Shown: positions 18,956-29,147 of the stretch, piece after piece
Position numbering within the stretch: position 1 is the first letter of the stretch
Layout: every line of letters begins with the position of its first letter
Assembly: GCF_005311025.1 (NCBI RefSeq)
Contig: NZ_CP031747.1
Location: 1,426,001 to 1,490,000 of the forward strand
DNA length: 64,000 nucleotides
Source of the DNA: Alcaligenes faecalis
GTDB taxonomy: Bacteria; Pseudomonadota; Gammaproteobacteria; Burkholderiales; Burkholderiaceae_B
Reading direction: 5' to 3'
Program-made: the position numbers and the translations under genes
Notes under the pieces: model-generated
Told to the model about the DNA's origin: nothing
The model's input: only the letters and a program-made list of their open reading frames with translations
Databases searched by the model: none

Positions 18956-20815
18956 ATGTTTGAATTCAAAAAAACTTCGCATCAGTTGCGCCAGCGCATT
19001 CTGTTTCGCGCCTTGGTGGCGGCCGTTCTGGCCTGCGTACTGTTAGGGGTGCTGGGCGTGCGCTTGTGGTATTTGCAAGTGGTGCGCTACGAAGGCTTTG
19101 CCGCCCGAGCCGATCAAAACCGTATTGCTGTTATCCCGATTACCCCTCGTCGAGGCGAGATTCTGGACCGCAATGGCGAGGTGCTGGCCCGTAATTACCG
19201 GGACTACACCTTGTCGGCCGTACCCGCCAGTCTGGGCGAGCCGGTAGACGATATGCTGGATCGTGTCGGCGAACTGGTGGAGCTAAGTCCACGTGATCGT
19301 CGTCGATTCAAGCAAAACGTCGCGCAAAATAGTCGATATTCTGAAATCCTGTTGCGCAATAACCTGAGCGATGATGAAGCCGCCTGGTTTGCTGCCCATG
19401 CTTTCAAGTTCCCGGGCGTGACCTTGCAGGCTCGCTGGGTGCGCGAGTATCCGCAAGGCGAGGCGGCGGCGCACGTGCTGGGTTATGTGGGCCGTATTTC
19501 CGAGGGCGATCAGCAGCGCCTGGAAGAAACCGGGCAAACCGGTAATTACCGTGGCACGCAGGTCATTGGCAAAAAAGGGATCGAGAAAACCTGGGAAAAG
19601 ACCCTGCACGGTCGCACAGGGATCGAGGAAGTGGAAGTGGCTGCTTCGGGCCGTCCAGTACGTACCTTGAGCCGGGTCGACCCCGTACCGGGTGCCAGCT
19701 TGCGTTTATCGCTGGACATTGGCCTGCAGAAAATGGCTGAAGCCCTGTTTGCAGGACGACGCGGTGCGCTGGTGGCGATCGAGCCCAGCACTGGCGAAGT
19801 GCTAGCTTTTGTGTCGGCCCCGTCTTTCGACCCGAACCTGTTTATTGACGGTATTGACGTAGAGAACTGGCGCAAGCTGAATGACTCGCCCGACCACCCG
19901 CTGATTAACCGCCCACTGTACGGCACCTATCCTATCGGCTCGACTTACAAGCCCTTTGTGGCCTTGGCGGCTCTGGAAACTGGCAAGCGCAAGGCAACAG
20001 ACCGTATTTCTGACCCTGGTTACTTTGAGTTCGGAGGACAGCGTTTCCGTAACGCGGGTGGCGCTGTGTATGGCTCTACCGACATGCACCGCGCCCTGGT
20101 GGTGTCTTCGGATACTTACTTCTACTCTTTAGGCCCGGAAATTGGCGTTGATAATCTGCACGATTTCATGAAGCAGTTTGGCTTTGGTCAGCAAACCGGC
20201 ATTGATCTGGATGGCGAGCGCCAAGGCATTCTGCCCTCTACCGAATGGAAACGTCAGGCCTACAAAAAACCGGCCCAACAGCGCTGGTATGCAGGGGAAA
20301 GCATCTCGGTGGCCGTGGGCCAGGGCTATAACTCGTTTACTGTGCTGCAACTGGCCCATGCGACTGCCGTGTTGGCCAGCAATGGCATTGTGCGGCCTCC
20401 GCATCTGGTCACCCAGACACTCAGCCCCCATGATCCGGAAATTGAACAGCCCGTGCGTATTGATGCCAAGCTGATCCCCCTGAAGCAGGCCAATGTGGAT
20501 GTGGTCAAACGTGCTCTGGTGGATGTGGTGCGTTTGGGCACCGCCCGCCGGGCTTTTGCGGGTGCGGCGTATCAGGCCGCTGGCAAAACGGGTACGGCAC
20601 AGGTCTTTAGCTTGCGCGGTGCCAAGTACAACGCCAACGCCATTGATGAGCGTTTGCGCGACCACGCCTTGTTCATGTCCTACGCCCCGGCAGAGAACCC
20701 CAAAATTGCTGTTGCCCTGATCGTGGAAAACGCAGGTTGGGGTGGTTCGGTTGCGGCACCGATTGTGCGCAAGGTCTTTGATTACTGGTTGGTGGAACGA
20801 GGGCAGATGCAATGA
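18956..20815 (+). CDS. mrdA: Penicillin-binding protein 2 (elongation transpeptidase)
   Basis: The 619-residue class B PBP crosslinks peptidoglycan during side-wall growth. It has one N-terminal membrane helix (about 18-38), a pedestal domain starting near RGEILDRNGEVLARN, and the transpeptidase domain with nucleophile Ser329 in GSTYKPF, the SSD motif at 384-386 typical of PBP2 and KTGT at 544-547. It starts 14 bases after mreD and overlaps rodA by four bases (ATGA), so it is co-translated with its glycosyltransferase partner. Confidence 0.96.
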   Translation: MFEFKKTSHQLRQRILFRALVAAVLACVLLGVLGVRLWYLQVVRYEGFAARADQNRIAVIPITPRRGEILDRNGEVLARNYRDYTLSAVPASLGEPVDDMLDRVGELVELSPRDRRRFKQNVAQNSRYSEILLRNNLSDDEAAWFAAHAFKFPGVTLQARWVREYPQGEAAAHVLGYVGRISEGDQQRLEETGQTGNYRGTQVIGKKGIEKTWEKTLHGRTGIEEVEVAASGRPVRTLSRVDPVPGASLRLSLDIGLQKMAEALFAGRRGALVAIEPSTGEVLAFVSAPSFDPNLFIDGIDVENWRKLNDSPDHPLINRPLYGTYPIGSTYKPFVALAALETGKRKATDRISDPGYFEFGGQRFRNAGGAVYGSTDMHRALVVSSDTYFYSLGPEIGVDNLHDFMKQFGFGQQTGIDLDGERQGILPSTEWKRQAYKKPAQQRWYAGESISVAVGQGYNSFTVLQLAHATAVLASNGIVRPPHLVTQTLSPHDPEIEQPVRIDAKLIPLKQANVDVVKRALVDVVRLGTARRAFAGAAYQAAGKTGTAQVFSLRGAKYNANAIDERLRDHALFMSYAPAENPKIAVALIVENAGWGGSVAAPIVRKVFDYWLVERGQMQ

Positions 20816-21954
20816 AGCGACTTTTGCAACTGGGCCTGAGAGCCGTCACCGCCTTTGATTGGCCTTTGCTGCTTTTGCTGGTGCTGATGGCTGCGCTGGG
20901 CATGACCGTCATGCATTCCGCTGTGGGCGGTACAGACTGGCGCTTTGCCGATCAGGTGCGTAATTTCCTGTTGGCCTTTAGTGTGATGTGGCTGGCCGCC
21001 CTGATTCCGCCTGCCTTGTGGATGAAGCTGGCTCCGGTGGTGTATTCGATCGGGGTCGTGTTGCTTTTGGGGGTGGAGTTCTTTGGCGAAACCAGCAAGG
21101 GCGCAACGCGCTGGCTGGACCTGGGGGTGGCACGTATTCAGCCCTCGGAAATGCTCAAAATTTCCGTGCCCTTGATGTTGGCCTGGTATTTCCACCGCTA
21201 TCAGCGGCCCAAGATGAGCCTGCTGGACTTCATGGTGGCAGGCATCTTGCTGATGATTCCGTTCCTGCTGATCGTGCGTCAGCCGGATTTGGGTACGGCT
21301 TTGCTGGTGTTTGCGGCCGGTTTCTGCGTGATTTACTTTGCAGGCCTGTCCTTCAAGCTGATCGTGCCCATTGTGGTGGTGCTGGTGCTGGGCATTAGCG
21401 CCTTGCTGTACTACGAAGACTATATCTGCGTACCTGACCTGGATTGGGTGGTGTTGCACGACTATCAAAAGCACCGTGTCTGCACCTTGCTGAACCCCGG
21501 TAGTGACCGTTTGGGCAGAGGGTTCCATACCATCCAGTCCATGATTGCGATCGGTTCTGGTGGTGTTTACGGCAAGGGCTACATGATGGGCACCCAGTCC
21601 CATCTGGATTTCGTGCCCGAGCGCACAACCGACTTTATTTTTGCAGTGTTTGCCGAAGAATTCGGTTTGTACGGCGGCATCATGCTGCTGGTGCTGTACG
21701 CCTTGTTGATCCTGCGCGGCTTGTCGATTGCTGCTGTGGCTCACACCCAATTCAGCCGTCTGCTGGCCGGTTCCATGTCCATGATGCTGTTCGTTTATGT
21801 GTTCGTGAACATAGGCATGGTGACGGGAATTCTGCCCGTGGTGGGCGTGCCTTTGCCGTTCCTGAGCTATGGCGGTACGGCCCTGATGACCTTGGGTGTC
21901 GCCTGCGGGATGCTGATGAGCATCAGCAACGATAAGCCAGCGCGGCCTGCATAG
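20812..21954 (+). CDS. mrdB: Peptidoglycan glycosyltransferase RodA
   Basis: The 380-residue SEDS-family membrane polymerase joins lipid II into glycan strands beside PBP2. It has about ten helices and the family marks GATRWLDLGVARIQPSEMLK, IVRQPDLGTALLVF, the HLDFVPERTTDFIFAVFAEE loop (catalytic Asp region) and GVPLPFLSYGGT near the C-terminus. It is the last gene of the mre operon; a GC hairpin of uncertain strength lies at about 21963-21984. Confidence 0.96.
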   Translation: MKRLLQLGLRAVTAFDWPLLLLLVLMAALGMTVMHSAVGGTDWRFADQVRNFLLAFSVMWLAALIPPALWMKLAPVVYSIGVVLLLGVEFFGETSKGATRWLDLGVARIQPSEMLKISVPLMLAWYFHRYQRPKMSLLDFMVAGILLMIPFLLIVRQPDLGTALLVFAAGFCVIYFAGLSFKLIVPIVVVLVLGISALLYYEDYICVPDLDWVVLHDYQKHRVCTLLNPGSDRLGRGFHTIQSMIAIGSGGVYGKGYMMGTQSHLDFVPERTTDFIFAVFAEEFGLYGGIMLLVLYALLILRGLSIAAVAHTQFSRLLAGSMSMMLFVYVFVNIGMVTGILPVVGVPLPFLSYGGTALMTLGVACGMLMSISNDKPARPA

Positions 21955-21991
21955 GCGCCGCTCCCCCCGGATTAGGTCGGGGATCTTGGCA

Positions 21992-23086
21992 TCAGCTTAG
22001 CAGTAACTGTTCACTATCCTTGCTCTGGTACAAGCCCAGCAGCAGCTTGCGTATGGGCGCAGGTAAAGCGGTCTGCTCCAGTGCTTCATGATCCTGCCAT
22101 TGCTGGCCTGCCACTGGCTCAGCCAGTACAGATTCATCGACTTGCAGTAACCAAGGGGTGATGTGCAGCTTGAAGTGCGAGAACACATGCTGGAAAGAGG
22201 CCAGCGCGATAGCCTCCTTGTTAGACCAATGCAGTGCCGCCGTTTGCAGGCTGATGGCATCGTCAAACTGGGGCAGGGTGAGCAGACCACCCCAAATTCC
22301 CTTGTCAGGACGTTGTTCCAGCAAAACCTGGCCATTCAGTTCCAGAATCAGCACATGTGCATAGCGCTCATCTTGACGAATGCGTTCTTTGGGGCTGGGT
22401 AGCTCGGACTGTGCCTGATGCGTGTGGGCGTAGCAGTCGCTTTGCAGCGGACAGAGACTACAGGTGGGCTTGCTGCGGGTACAGCATTGCGAGCCCAGGT
22501 CCATCAGCCCTTGGGTGTAGGCCGCCATATCCAGGCTGGCGGGGGCAAGTTCCACGACCTCATCTGCCTTGGCCCACAAGGTGTTTTCCACGGCCTTTTT
22601 CTGCGTGGGCCCATAGATCCCGAAGTAGCGTGTGAACACGCGTTTCACGTTGCCGTCCATGATGGGGCTGCGTTCGCCAAAACAGAAGGCGGCGATGGCA
22701 CAGGCGGTAGAGCGGCCAATGCCGGGTAAGGTCGCCAGATCTGTGGCATTAGCCGGAAAACGGCCGCCCCATGTCTCCATGACCTCGCGGGCACAGCGGT
22801 GCAAGTTACGGGCGCGGGCGTAGTAGCCCAACCCGGCCCAATAGGGCATGACTTCATCTTGCTCGGCCTCGGCCAAATCCTTGACGGTGGGGAAGCGTTC
22901 CAGAAAACGCTCGTAATAACCCAGTACGGTAGCGACCTGGGTTTGCTGCAACATGATTTCGGAAAGCCAGACGCGGTAAGGATCTTGCGTGTTCTGCCAA
23001 GGGAGGTGGTGGCGGCCGGAGGTTTTTTGCCAGGCCACCACTTTTTCGGCCAGATCTTGGGGACAGGGTTCAGGAAGTGACATCAA
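21992..23086 (-). CDS. mutY: Adenine DNA glycosylase MutY
   Basis: The 364-residue repair enzyme removes A opposite 8-oxoG. Seen are the N-terminal helices with SEIMLQQTQV (catalytic Glu), the helix-hairpin-helix LPGIGRSTACAI, catalytic Asp in MDGNVKRV, the four-cysteine Fe-S motif CTRSKPTCSLCPLQSDC and a C-terminal NUDIX-like domain (about 235-350) that reads 8-oxoG. It overlaps ftsX by four bases and is last of ftsE-ftsX-mutY. Confidence 0.96.
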   Translation of the reverse strand: MMSLPEPCPQDLAEKVVAWQKTSGRHHLPWQNTQDPYRVWLSEIMLQQTQVATVLGYYERFLERFPTVKDLAEAEQDEVMPYWAGLGYYARARNLHRCAREVMETWGGRFPANATDLATLPGIGRSTACAIAAFCFGERSPIMDGNVKRVFTRYFGIYGPTQKKAVENTLWAKADEVVELAPASLDMAAYTQGLMDLGSQCCTRSKPTCSLCPLQSDCYAHTHQAQSELPSPKERIRQDERYAHVLILELNGQVLLEQRPDKGIWGGLLTLPQFDDAISLQTAALHWSNKEAIALASFQHVFSHFKLHITPWLLQVDESVLAEPVAGQQWQDHEALEQTALPAPIRKLLLGLYQSKDSEQLLLS

Positions 23087-23991
23087 TATTGGGTACTACG
23101 GGTAACAGACCAGCGTGCTGCCAGGGCGCCCAAAATGGCGACCAAAATAGCCGCTGTCAGCAACAGAGAAAATTCCGGCAGCCGGAGCGTCAACTGGACG
23201 CCATAGCTTTGGGCCAGACTGGATAAAGCTTTGTTCAGCGGGGTCAGTGCCAGCAAGGCCAGACCGCATGCCAGAGCGCTGGCCGTCAGGCCGGTTAGCG
23301 CGCCCATATACAGGAAGGGGCGGCGTACAAAGGCTTCGGTGGCGCCGACCAGACGGGCCACGGCAATTTCTTCACGCTGGTTCAGGGCTTGCAGACGGAC
23401 GGTATTGAACACAGTGGCAATCACGACTACGCCCACGCCTGCCATCAGAATCCATAAGCCAATACGGATGAAGCTTAGAATCGCGGCCAGACGCTGCACC
23501 CATTCACTATCCAGCAGTACGCTATCCACGCCTTCGCGGCCTTGCAGGGTCTTGGCCAGGGTGTCAGCACGCGTTACCAGATCCGGTGTTTCATGCAGGG
23601 TCAGCACAATGGCGTGTGGCAAGGGGTTGCTGGGCAAGGCGCCCAAGGCATCTGTCCAGCTGGGGTTGCTTTGCAGTTGTTTGAGCGCCTGCTCCTTGCT
23701 GACCAGCCTGATCTGGGCCAGTTCAGTTTGAAACTCTTTGCCCACGGCCTGACTGAAGGCTTGCGCCTGTTCCAGCGTGCTGTTCTGTTTCATGAACACG
23801 GTCATTTCGGGAGAGGTCGGAATCTCGCGCACGACAGGTTGAGCGGCCAGCAAGATACTGGCTCCCAGAACGGGTACAGCCAGGGTCAAGGCAATGACCA
23901 GCAGGTTGGACAGGGAGGAGAAGGGTTGCACTTTCAGGCGGCGCAGGGCCACCAGAAAGGCGTATTGATGATGACGCAGCCAGGTTCTCAT
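23083..23991 (-). CDS. ftsX: Cell division protein FtsX
   Basis: The 302-residue permease-like partner of FtsE has a cytoplasmic N-terminus, a first helix (about 28-50), a periplasmic domain (about 55-170) that recruits amidase activators, and three C-terminal helices. Between helices lies EEIAVARLVGATEAFVRRPF, the FtsX/MacB-type coupling segment. FtsEX ties divisome ATP use to septal peptidoglycan hydrolysis. It overlaps ftsE upstream and mutY downstream by four bases each. Confidence 0.94.
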   Translation of the reverse strand: MRTWLRHHQYAFLVALRRLKVQPFSSLSNLLVIALTLAVPVLGASILLAAQPVVREIPTSPEMTVFMKQNSTLEQAQAFSQAVGKEFQTELAQIRLVSKEQALKQLQSNPSWTDALGALPSNPLPHAIVLTLHETPDLVTRADTLAKTLQGREGVDSVLLDSEWVQRLAAILSFIRIGLWILMAGVGVVVIATVFNTVRLQALNQREEIAVARLVGATEAFVRRPFLYMGALTGLTASALACGLALLALTPLNKALSSLAQSYGVQLTLRLPEFSLLLTAAILVAILGALAARWSVTRSTQY

Positions 23992-24659
23992 GCCAGCACT
24001 CCTGGGTGATCGGAAAAACGGCCGTCCTGAATCAGCAGGGTTCGACGTGCATAGCGTGCCATCAAATTCAGATCGTGCGAAGCAATTAAGGTGGTGACAC
24101 CCACCCGGTTAAAGTCCATCAATACATCCATGATGCGTTTGGCGTTATCAGCGTCCAAATTGGCAGTGGGTTCGTCGGCAATCAAAATAGCCGGGCGATT
24201 CACAATAGCGCGGGCAATCGCCAGCCGTTGTTGTTCACCCCCCGACATTTCCACCGGCTTTAAATCTTCTTTGCCACGCAGGCCCACTTTTTCCATGGCG
24301 GCGCGGGCACGTGCCTGCGCCGTGCTGGGCTCCAGACCCATGACTGCCAGGGGCAGGAGCACATTGGCCAGGGCGCTGCGGTCTTGCAGCAAGTGCGTAT
24401 CTTGTAGAACCACACCCACCGCGCGTCGCAGATAGGGACGGGCGCGGGCCGGCAGCTTGTCCAGCCTGTGTCCATTGACCTGGACAGAACCACGGCTAGG
24501 CAGCTCCAGGCCTCCGATCAGACGCAATAAAGTGGATTTACCTGCTCCAGAGGGGCCGGACACAAAAATGAATTCGCCGTCATCAATGCGAAAATTAATG
24601 TCGGCTAGAATATTTTTACTGCGGCCATACGATTTAAAAACGTGTTGGAACTCGATCAT
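23988..24659 (-). CDS. ftsE: Cell division ATP-binding protein FtsE
   Basis: This ABC ATPase is 223 residues from the ATG at 24659. It has Walker A GPSGAGKST, signature MSGGEQQR, Walker B ILIADEPTANLD and the switch His in IASHDLNL. The usual FtsE start MIEFQHVFKSYG sets the start; a TTG four codons upstream is possible but has no better ribosome site. It is divergent from the aapJ transporter operon. Confidence 0.94.
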   Translation of the reverse strand: MIEFQHVFKSYGRSKNILADINFRIDDGEFIFVSGPSGAGKSTLLRLIGGLELPSRGSVQVNGHRLDKLPARARPYLRRAVGVVLQDTHLLQDRSALANVLLPLAVMGLEPSTAQARARAAMEKVGLRGKEDLKPVEMSGGEQQRLAIARAIVNRPAILIADEPTANLDADNAKRIMDVLMDFNRVGVTTLIASHDLNLMARYARRTLLIQDGRFSDHPGVLA

Positions 24660-24879
24660 CGCGACGCACAATTAAAGAGGAATCTGCTTGGAAAGCCCCT
24701 GGGGAATGACCGCCGGGGCTCGCATGAAAATGTCGGCGTAGGTAAAAGTATTAGTCAGATTGTTAGAGGGAAACCCCCGATTTGTGTTTGGACAGTCTGG
24801 CTCTACGATTGGACACCACAGCTTAGCTGCAATTGTAATCTGCATCCATTTACCAAAAGTAAACAGGAGGTGATATTCC

Positions 24880-25896
24880 ATGACCTTAGTGAAAACCATT
24901 GCATGTAGTGTTGCGTTGATGGCCTTGGCCGCTAATGCACAGGCAGGTGAAACCCTGGACTCGGTGAAGAAGAAAGGCTTTGTTCAGTGCGGTGTCTCAA
25001 CCGGTATTGCAGGATTCTCGCTGGCAGACAGTAAGGGTGTCTGGTCCGGCATTGACGTGGACATGTGCAGTGCGATCGCCGCTGCTGTTTTTGGGGATGC
25101 CAAAAAATACAAGGTTACGCCTTTGACCACTCAGCAGCGCTTTACCGCCCTGCAATCGGGTGAAGTCGATGTGCTGACCCGTAATACCACCGCGACGATC
25201 TCTCGCGACACAACTTTGGGTTTGGTCAGCACTGGCATTAACTACTATGACAGCCAGGGCGTGATGGTGAAAAAATCCCTGGGCGTGAAAAGCGCTAAAG
25301 AGCTGGATGGGGCCGCTGTGTGCGTACAGCCCGGCACCACGACCGAGCTGAACCTGGCGGACTGGTTCCGTGGTCAGGGGATCAAGTTCAACCCTGTGGT
25401 GATCAACAACCCTGAAGAAGCCATGCGCTCCTTTACCTCCGGTCGTTGCGACGGCTTTACCAGCGATAAATCCCAGCTGGCAGCCATGCGTGCCGCCCAG
25501 GCTACGCCGGATGAGTTCGACATCCTGCCCGAGGATTTCTCCAAAGAGCCGCTGGGCCCATTCGTGCGTCAGGGCGACGAGGACTGGTTCACCCTGGTGC
25601 GCTGGACTCTGAACGCCATGCTGGAAGCCGAAGAATATGGCATTACCAGCGCGAACGTGGATGAAAAGACCAAGAGCGATAACCCGAACATTCAGCGCAT
25701 TCTGGGCGTGTCCGGCGAGCTGGGCAAAGGTCTGAAGCTGGATAACAAGTGGGCCTACAACATAATTAAACAGGTCGGCAACTACGGCGAAAGCTTCGAG
25801 CGCAATCTGGGTAAATCGACCGCCTTGAAGCTGGAGCGCGGTTTGAATGCGCAATGGCGTGACGGTGGTGTGATGTACGGCTGGCCAGTGCGTTAA
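24880..25896 (+). CDS. aapJ: General L-amino-acid ABC transporter, periplasmic binding protein (AapJ type)
   Basis: The 338-residue protein has a Sec signal peptide (cleavage after AQA) and then a family 3 solute-binding domain: VKKKGFVQCGVSTGIAGFS, GIDVDMCSAIAAAVFG, RFTALQSGEVDVLTRNTT and GRCDGFTSDKSQLA. AapJ/BztA proteins bind a broad range of L-amino acids, especially acidic and amide ones. A near-perfect AACAGGAGGTGAT ribosome site precedes the ATG, suggesting high expression. It is first of aapJ-Q-M-P. Confidence 0.93.
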   Translation: MTLVKTIACSVALMALAANAQAGETLDSVKKKGFVQCGVSTGIAGFSLADSKGVWSGIDVDMCSAIAAAVFGDAKKYKVTPLTTQQRFTALQSGEVDVLTRNTTATISRDTTLGLVSTGINYYDSQGVMVKKSLGVKSAKELDGAAVCVQPGTTTELNLADWFRGQGIKFNPVVINNPEEAMRSFTSGRCDGFTSDKSQLAAMRAAQATPDEFDILPEDFSKEPLGPFVRQGDEDWFTLVRWTLNAMLEAEEYGITSANVDEKTKSDNPNIQRILGVSGELGKGLKLDNKWAYNIIKQVGNYGESFERNLGKSTALKLERGLNAQWRDGGVMYGWPVR

Positions 25897-25994
25897 GATT
25901 TCGGTCTTCGCTGTTTGTTCTTGCGTCTGGCTTCGGCCAGACGCGCGCCACCTCGCAGGGCTACGCGTAGTGCTGCATCCATGGGTTTTACGCT

Positions 25995-27182
25995 ATGGCA
26001 CAAAATACACCTGCCGCGCCAGCCCCCCCTAAACGGCGCCTGTCCTGGAATGATCCGTTCACACGCGGCATTATTTACCAGGTGCTGATTTTGGGTGTGC
26101 TTGGCTTTTGTGTGTGGTATCTGGTCTCCAATACCTTGCACAACCTGGCTGTTCGCAATATTTCTACAGGCTTTGATTTCCTGAATCGAGAGGCTGGCTT
26201 TGCCATTGGCGAGTCGGCGCTGGCTTATAAGCCCTCGGATACGTATGGGCGGGCCATTCTGGTCGGTCTGGTCAATACGCTGAAAGTGGCGGTGATCGGC
26301 ATTATTGCTGCCACCGTGTTTGGCACCTTGCTGGGCATTGCACGCTTGTCCAAGAACTGGCTGGTCTCCCGGCTGGCGGGCTTGTACGTGGAAGTGATGC
26401 GTAACGTGCCTTTGCTGCTGCAACTGTTCTTCTGGTACGCCCTGATTACCGAGACCTTGCCCGGACCGCGGCAGGCTTTGAATCCGCTGGGCGGCGTATT
26501 TTTATCGAATCGTGGTTTGAAGCTGCCCACCCTCCAGGGCGATGGTATGGACTGGATCTTCATGGGTCTGGGCCTGGCGGTGGTGCTGTGGGTCTTGATG
26601 GCGCACTGGGCGCGTCGTCGTCTGGAAAAAACGGGCCGTCCTTTCCCCACCATTCGCTTTGGCATTTTGCTGCTGGTTCTGATGCCGGTTCTGGCCTTGC
26701 TGATCAGCCCCGAACCCTTGGCGCTGGATGTGCCCCGTCTGCAAGGTTTCAACTTTGTCGGGGGCGTGACCTTATCGCCTGAGTTTGCCGCCTTGCTGGC
26801 CGGTTTGATCACCTATACCTCGGCCTTTGTGGCGGAAGTGGTGCGTTCCGGTATTCAGGCCGTGGGCAAAGGACAATGGGAAGCGGCGCAGGCACTGGGT
26901 CTGTCCCGTGGCCGCATGATGCGTCTGGTGGTTCTGCCCCAGGCTCTGCGCGTGATTGTGCCTCCCATGACCAGCCAGTACTTGAACCTGACTAAAAACA
27001 GTTCCTTGGCCGTGGCTATTGGCTACCCCGATATTGTGTCTGTGGTGAACACCACCTTGAACCAGACAGGGCAGGCGATTGAAGGCATTTTGATCATCAT
27101 GGCGGCTTACCTGACGGTCAGCTTGTCGATCTCGATCTTCATGAACTGGTACAACAACCGAATTGCTTTGGTGGAGCGCTAA
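25995..27182 (+). CDS. aapQ: Amino-acid ABC transporter permease (AapQ type)
   Basis: The 395-residue inner-membrane permease has about eight helices, longer than ordinary HisMQ-type permeases, as is normal for AapQ. The first helix is followed by a periplasmic loop, and the EAA loop EAAQALGLSRGRMMRLVVLPQALRV is near the C-terminus. The stop codon abuts the aapM start with no gap. A 98-base gap separates it from aapJ. Confidence 0.93.
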   Translation: MAQNTPAAPAPPKRRLSWNDPFTRGIIYQVLILGVLGFCVWYLVSNTLHNLAVRNISTGFDFLNREAGFAIGESALAYKPSDTYGRAILVGLVNTLKVAVIGIIAATVFGTLLGIARLSKNWLVSRLAGLYVEVMRNVPLLLQLFFWYALITETLPGPRQALNPLGGVFLSNRGLKLPTLQGDGMDWIFMGLGLAVVLWVLMAHWARRRLEKTGRPFPTIRFGILLLVLMPVLALLISPEPLALDVPRLQGFNFVGGVTLSPEFAALLAGLITYTSAFVAEVVRSGIQAVGKGQWEAAQALGLSRGRMMRLVVLPQALRVIVPPMTSQYLNLTKNSSLAVAIGYPDIVSVVNTTLNQTGQAIEGILIIMAAYLTVSLSISIFMNWYNNRIALVER

Positions 27183-28277
27183 ATGAGTCATACGCCTACA
27201 TCCACCGTAAGCGGGCCACCGCCACTGCAGCGGGGCACCCTGGGCTGGCTGCGCCAGAACCTGTTTTCCTCTCCCTTGAACGCCATTTTGACGGTGTTGT
27301 CGGCCTGGCTGCTTTTGATGACTGTGCCAGCCATGATCGATTGGCTGTTCATCAAGGCCAATTTCGATGCGCAAACCGCGCAGGATTGTCGGGCCAGTGC
27401 GGGTGCATGCTGGGCTTTCATTCGTGAAAAGCACCGTCTGATCCTGTTTGGCATCTATCCCTATGACGAGCAATGGCGACCCTTGTTGGCCTCCATCCTG
27501 CTGACCTTGCTGATCGTGTGCAGCTGCGTGCGCTGGTTCTGGAAACCCTGGCTGCCTGTACTGTGGCTGGTTGGCCTGACCGTCGTGGGTATTTTGATGT
27601 GGGGCGGTGTGCTGGGCCTGAGCTATGTGGAAAACAGCCTGTGGGGCGGTTTGCCGCTGACCTTGATTTTGGCTACCTTCGGCATCGCGTTCGCCTTTCC
27701 TTTGGGCTTGTTGCTGGCCTTGGGACGTACCTCGCGCTTGCCGGCCGTCAAGGCAGTGTGCGTGGTTTACATCGAACTGATTCGTGGCGTGCCGCTGATC
27801 AGCTTGCTGTTCATGTCCTCGGTAATGCTGCCTTTGTTCATGCCCGAGGGCTTTAACATCGACAAGCTGCTGCGTGCTCAGATCGCCATCATTTTGTTTG
27901 CGGCGGCGTACATCGCGGAAACCGTGCGGGGCGGCTTGCAAGCCATTCCCAAGGGACAGTATGAAGGCGCGGCTTCGCTGGGCTTGAGCTACTGGCGCAC
28001 CATGCGTCAGATCATCTTGCCGCAGGCGCTCAAGATCGTGATCCCGCCACTGGTAGGCATTTTCATTTCCCTGTTCAAGGACACCTCCCTGGTCGTGATT
28101 ATCGGTATTTTCGATTTGACCCAGGCGGCCAAAGTGGCCCTGGCCGATGCGGCCTGGCGCGGCTTTAGCCGGGAAGCCTATCTGTTCATCGCACTGATTT
28201 ATTTTGTGTTCTGCTACTCCATCTCTCGCTACAGTCGTTCGCTGGAGCGACGTTTGCAAACGGGTTATGAACGCTGA
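27183..28277 (+). CDS. aapM: Amino-acid ABC transporter permease (AapM type)
   Basis: The 364-residue second permease has the EAA loop GAASLGLSYWRTMRQIILPQALKI and a proline-rich cytoplasmic start. Two cysteines occur in the first periplasmic loop (QDCRASAGACW), which may form a disulfide. It pairs with AapQ to form the channel. Confidence 0.93.
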   Translation: MSHTPTSTVSGPPPLQRGTLGWLRQNLFSSPLNAILTVLSAWLLLMTVPAMIDWLFIKANFDAQTAQDCRASAGACWAFIREKHRLILFGIYPYDEQWRPLLASILLTLLIVCSCVRWFWKPWLPVLWLVGLTVVGILMWGGVLGLSYVENSLWGGLPLTLILATFGIAFAFPLGLLLALGRTSRLPAVKAVCVVYIELIRGVPLISLLFMSSVMLPLFMPEGFNIDKLLRAQIAIILFAAAYIAETVRGGLQAIPKGQYEGAASLGLSYWRTMRQIILPQALKIVIPPLVGIFISLFKDTSLVVIIGIFDLTQAAKVALADAAWRGFSREAYLFIALIYFVFCYSISRYSRSLERRLQTGYER

Positions 28278-28337
28278 CACAGGTAGTAAAGCCTTGGGTA
28301 AGTCCCATTGCTTTGCTGGCCAGACAAGGAGTTTTGC

Positions 28338-29075
28338 ATGGCAGACGCCATTATTCAGCTAAAGAACGTCAATAAATGGTACGGGCAGTTCCATGTGCTG
28401 CGCGATATCAATCTGGATGTGGCCCCCGGCGAGCGCATCGTTATTTGCGGGCCTTCGGGTTCGGGCAAGTCCACCCTGATCCGCTGCATTAACCGCCTGG
28501 AAGAGCATCAGAAAGGGCAGATCATTGTGTCCGGTGAAGAGCTCACCAACGATGTGCGTCAGGTCGAGGCTATTCGGCGTGACGTGGGCATGGTTTTTCA
28601 GCACTTCAATCTGTTTCCTCACCTGACCGTGATGGAAAACCTGACTTTGGGGCCGATGTGGGTTCGTCGCAAGACCAAGGCCCAGGCTCAGGAGCTGGCC
28701 ATGAAGTATCTGGAGCGTGTACGTATTCCAGAGCAGGCCAACAAGTATCCCGGACAGCTCTCTGGTGGACAGCAACAGCGGGTGGCTATTGCGCGTTCCT
28801 TGTGCATGGAGCCTAAAATTATGCTGTTTGACGAGCCGACCTCGGCGCTGGACCCGGAAATGGTCAAGGAAGTGCTGGAAGTGATGGTCGAGCTGGCCCA
28901 TACCGGCATGACGATGTTGTGCGTGACCCACGAGATGGGTTTTGCGCGTAAAGTGGCTGATCGGGTCATTTTTATGGATCAGGGCGAAATCATCGAGCAA
29001 AATACGCCTGATGAGTTCTTTGACTCGCCACGCAGTGAAAGAACGCGTGAGTTCTTAAGCCAGATCATTCATTAA
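28338..29075 (+). CDS. aapP: Amino-acid ABC transporter ATPase (AapP type)
   Basis: The 245-residue ATPase has Walker [10 protein letters not shown], signature LSGGQQQR, Walker [14 protein letters not shown] and CVTHEMGFA. The ATG at 28338 follows CAAGGAG and gives the family N-terminus; an in-frame start at 28308 is less likely. It ends the aap operon, and a strong terminator lies 18 bases downstream. Confidence 0.95.
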   Translation: MADAIIQLKNVNKWYGQFHVLRDINLDVAPGERIVICGPSGSGKSTLIRCINRLEEHQKGQIIVSGEELTNDVRQVEAIRRDVGMVFQHFNLFPHLTVMENLTLGPMWVRRKTKAQAQELAMKYLERVRIPEQANKYPGQLSGGQQQRVAIARSLCMEPKIMLFDEPTSALDPEMVKEVLEVMVELAHTGMTMLCVTHEMGFARKVADRVIFMDQGEIIEQNTPDEFFDSPRSERTREFLSQIIH

Positions 29076-29093
29076 GGATCAGTGGCTGCTCTG

Positions 29094-29130
29094 TATGGGC
29101 TGCCTTGTGCAGCCCATATGCATTTTTATT
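29094..29130 (+). terminator. Terminator after aapP
   Basis: TATGGGCTGC and GCAGCCCATA form a perfect ten-pair stem with a five-base loop, followed by TGCATTTTTATTT. It lies between aapP and the Bug gene, making the latter a separate unit or a read-through product. Confidence 0.85.
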
Positions 29131-29147
29131 TCAAGGAAAAAAAAGTG

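Noticed and set aside
26772-28280. 502-codon open frame antisense to aapQ/aapM
   Set aside because: Gln/His-rich translation with no domain, mirror of membrane-helix codons.
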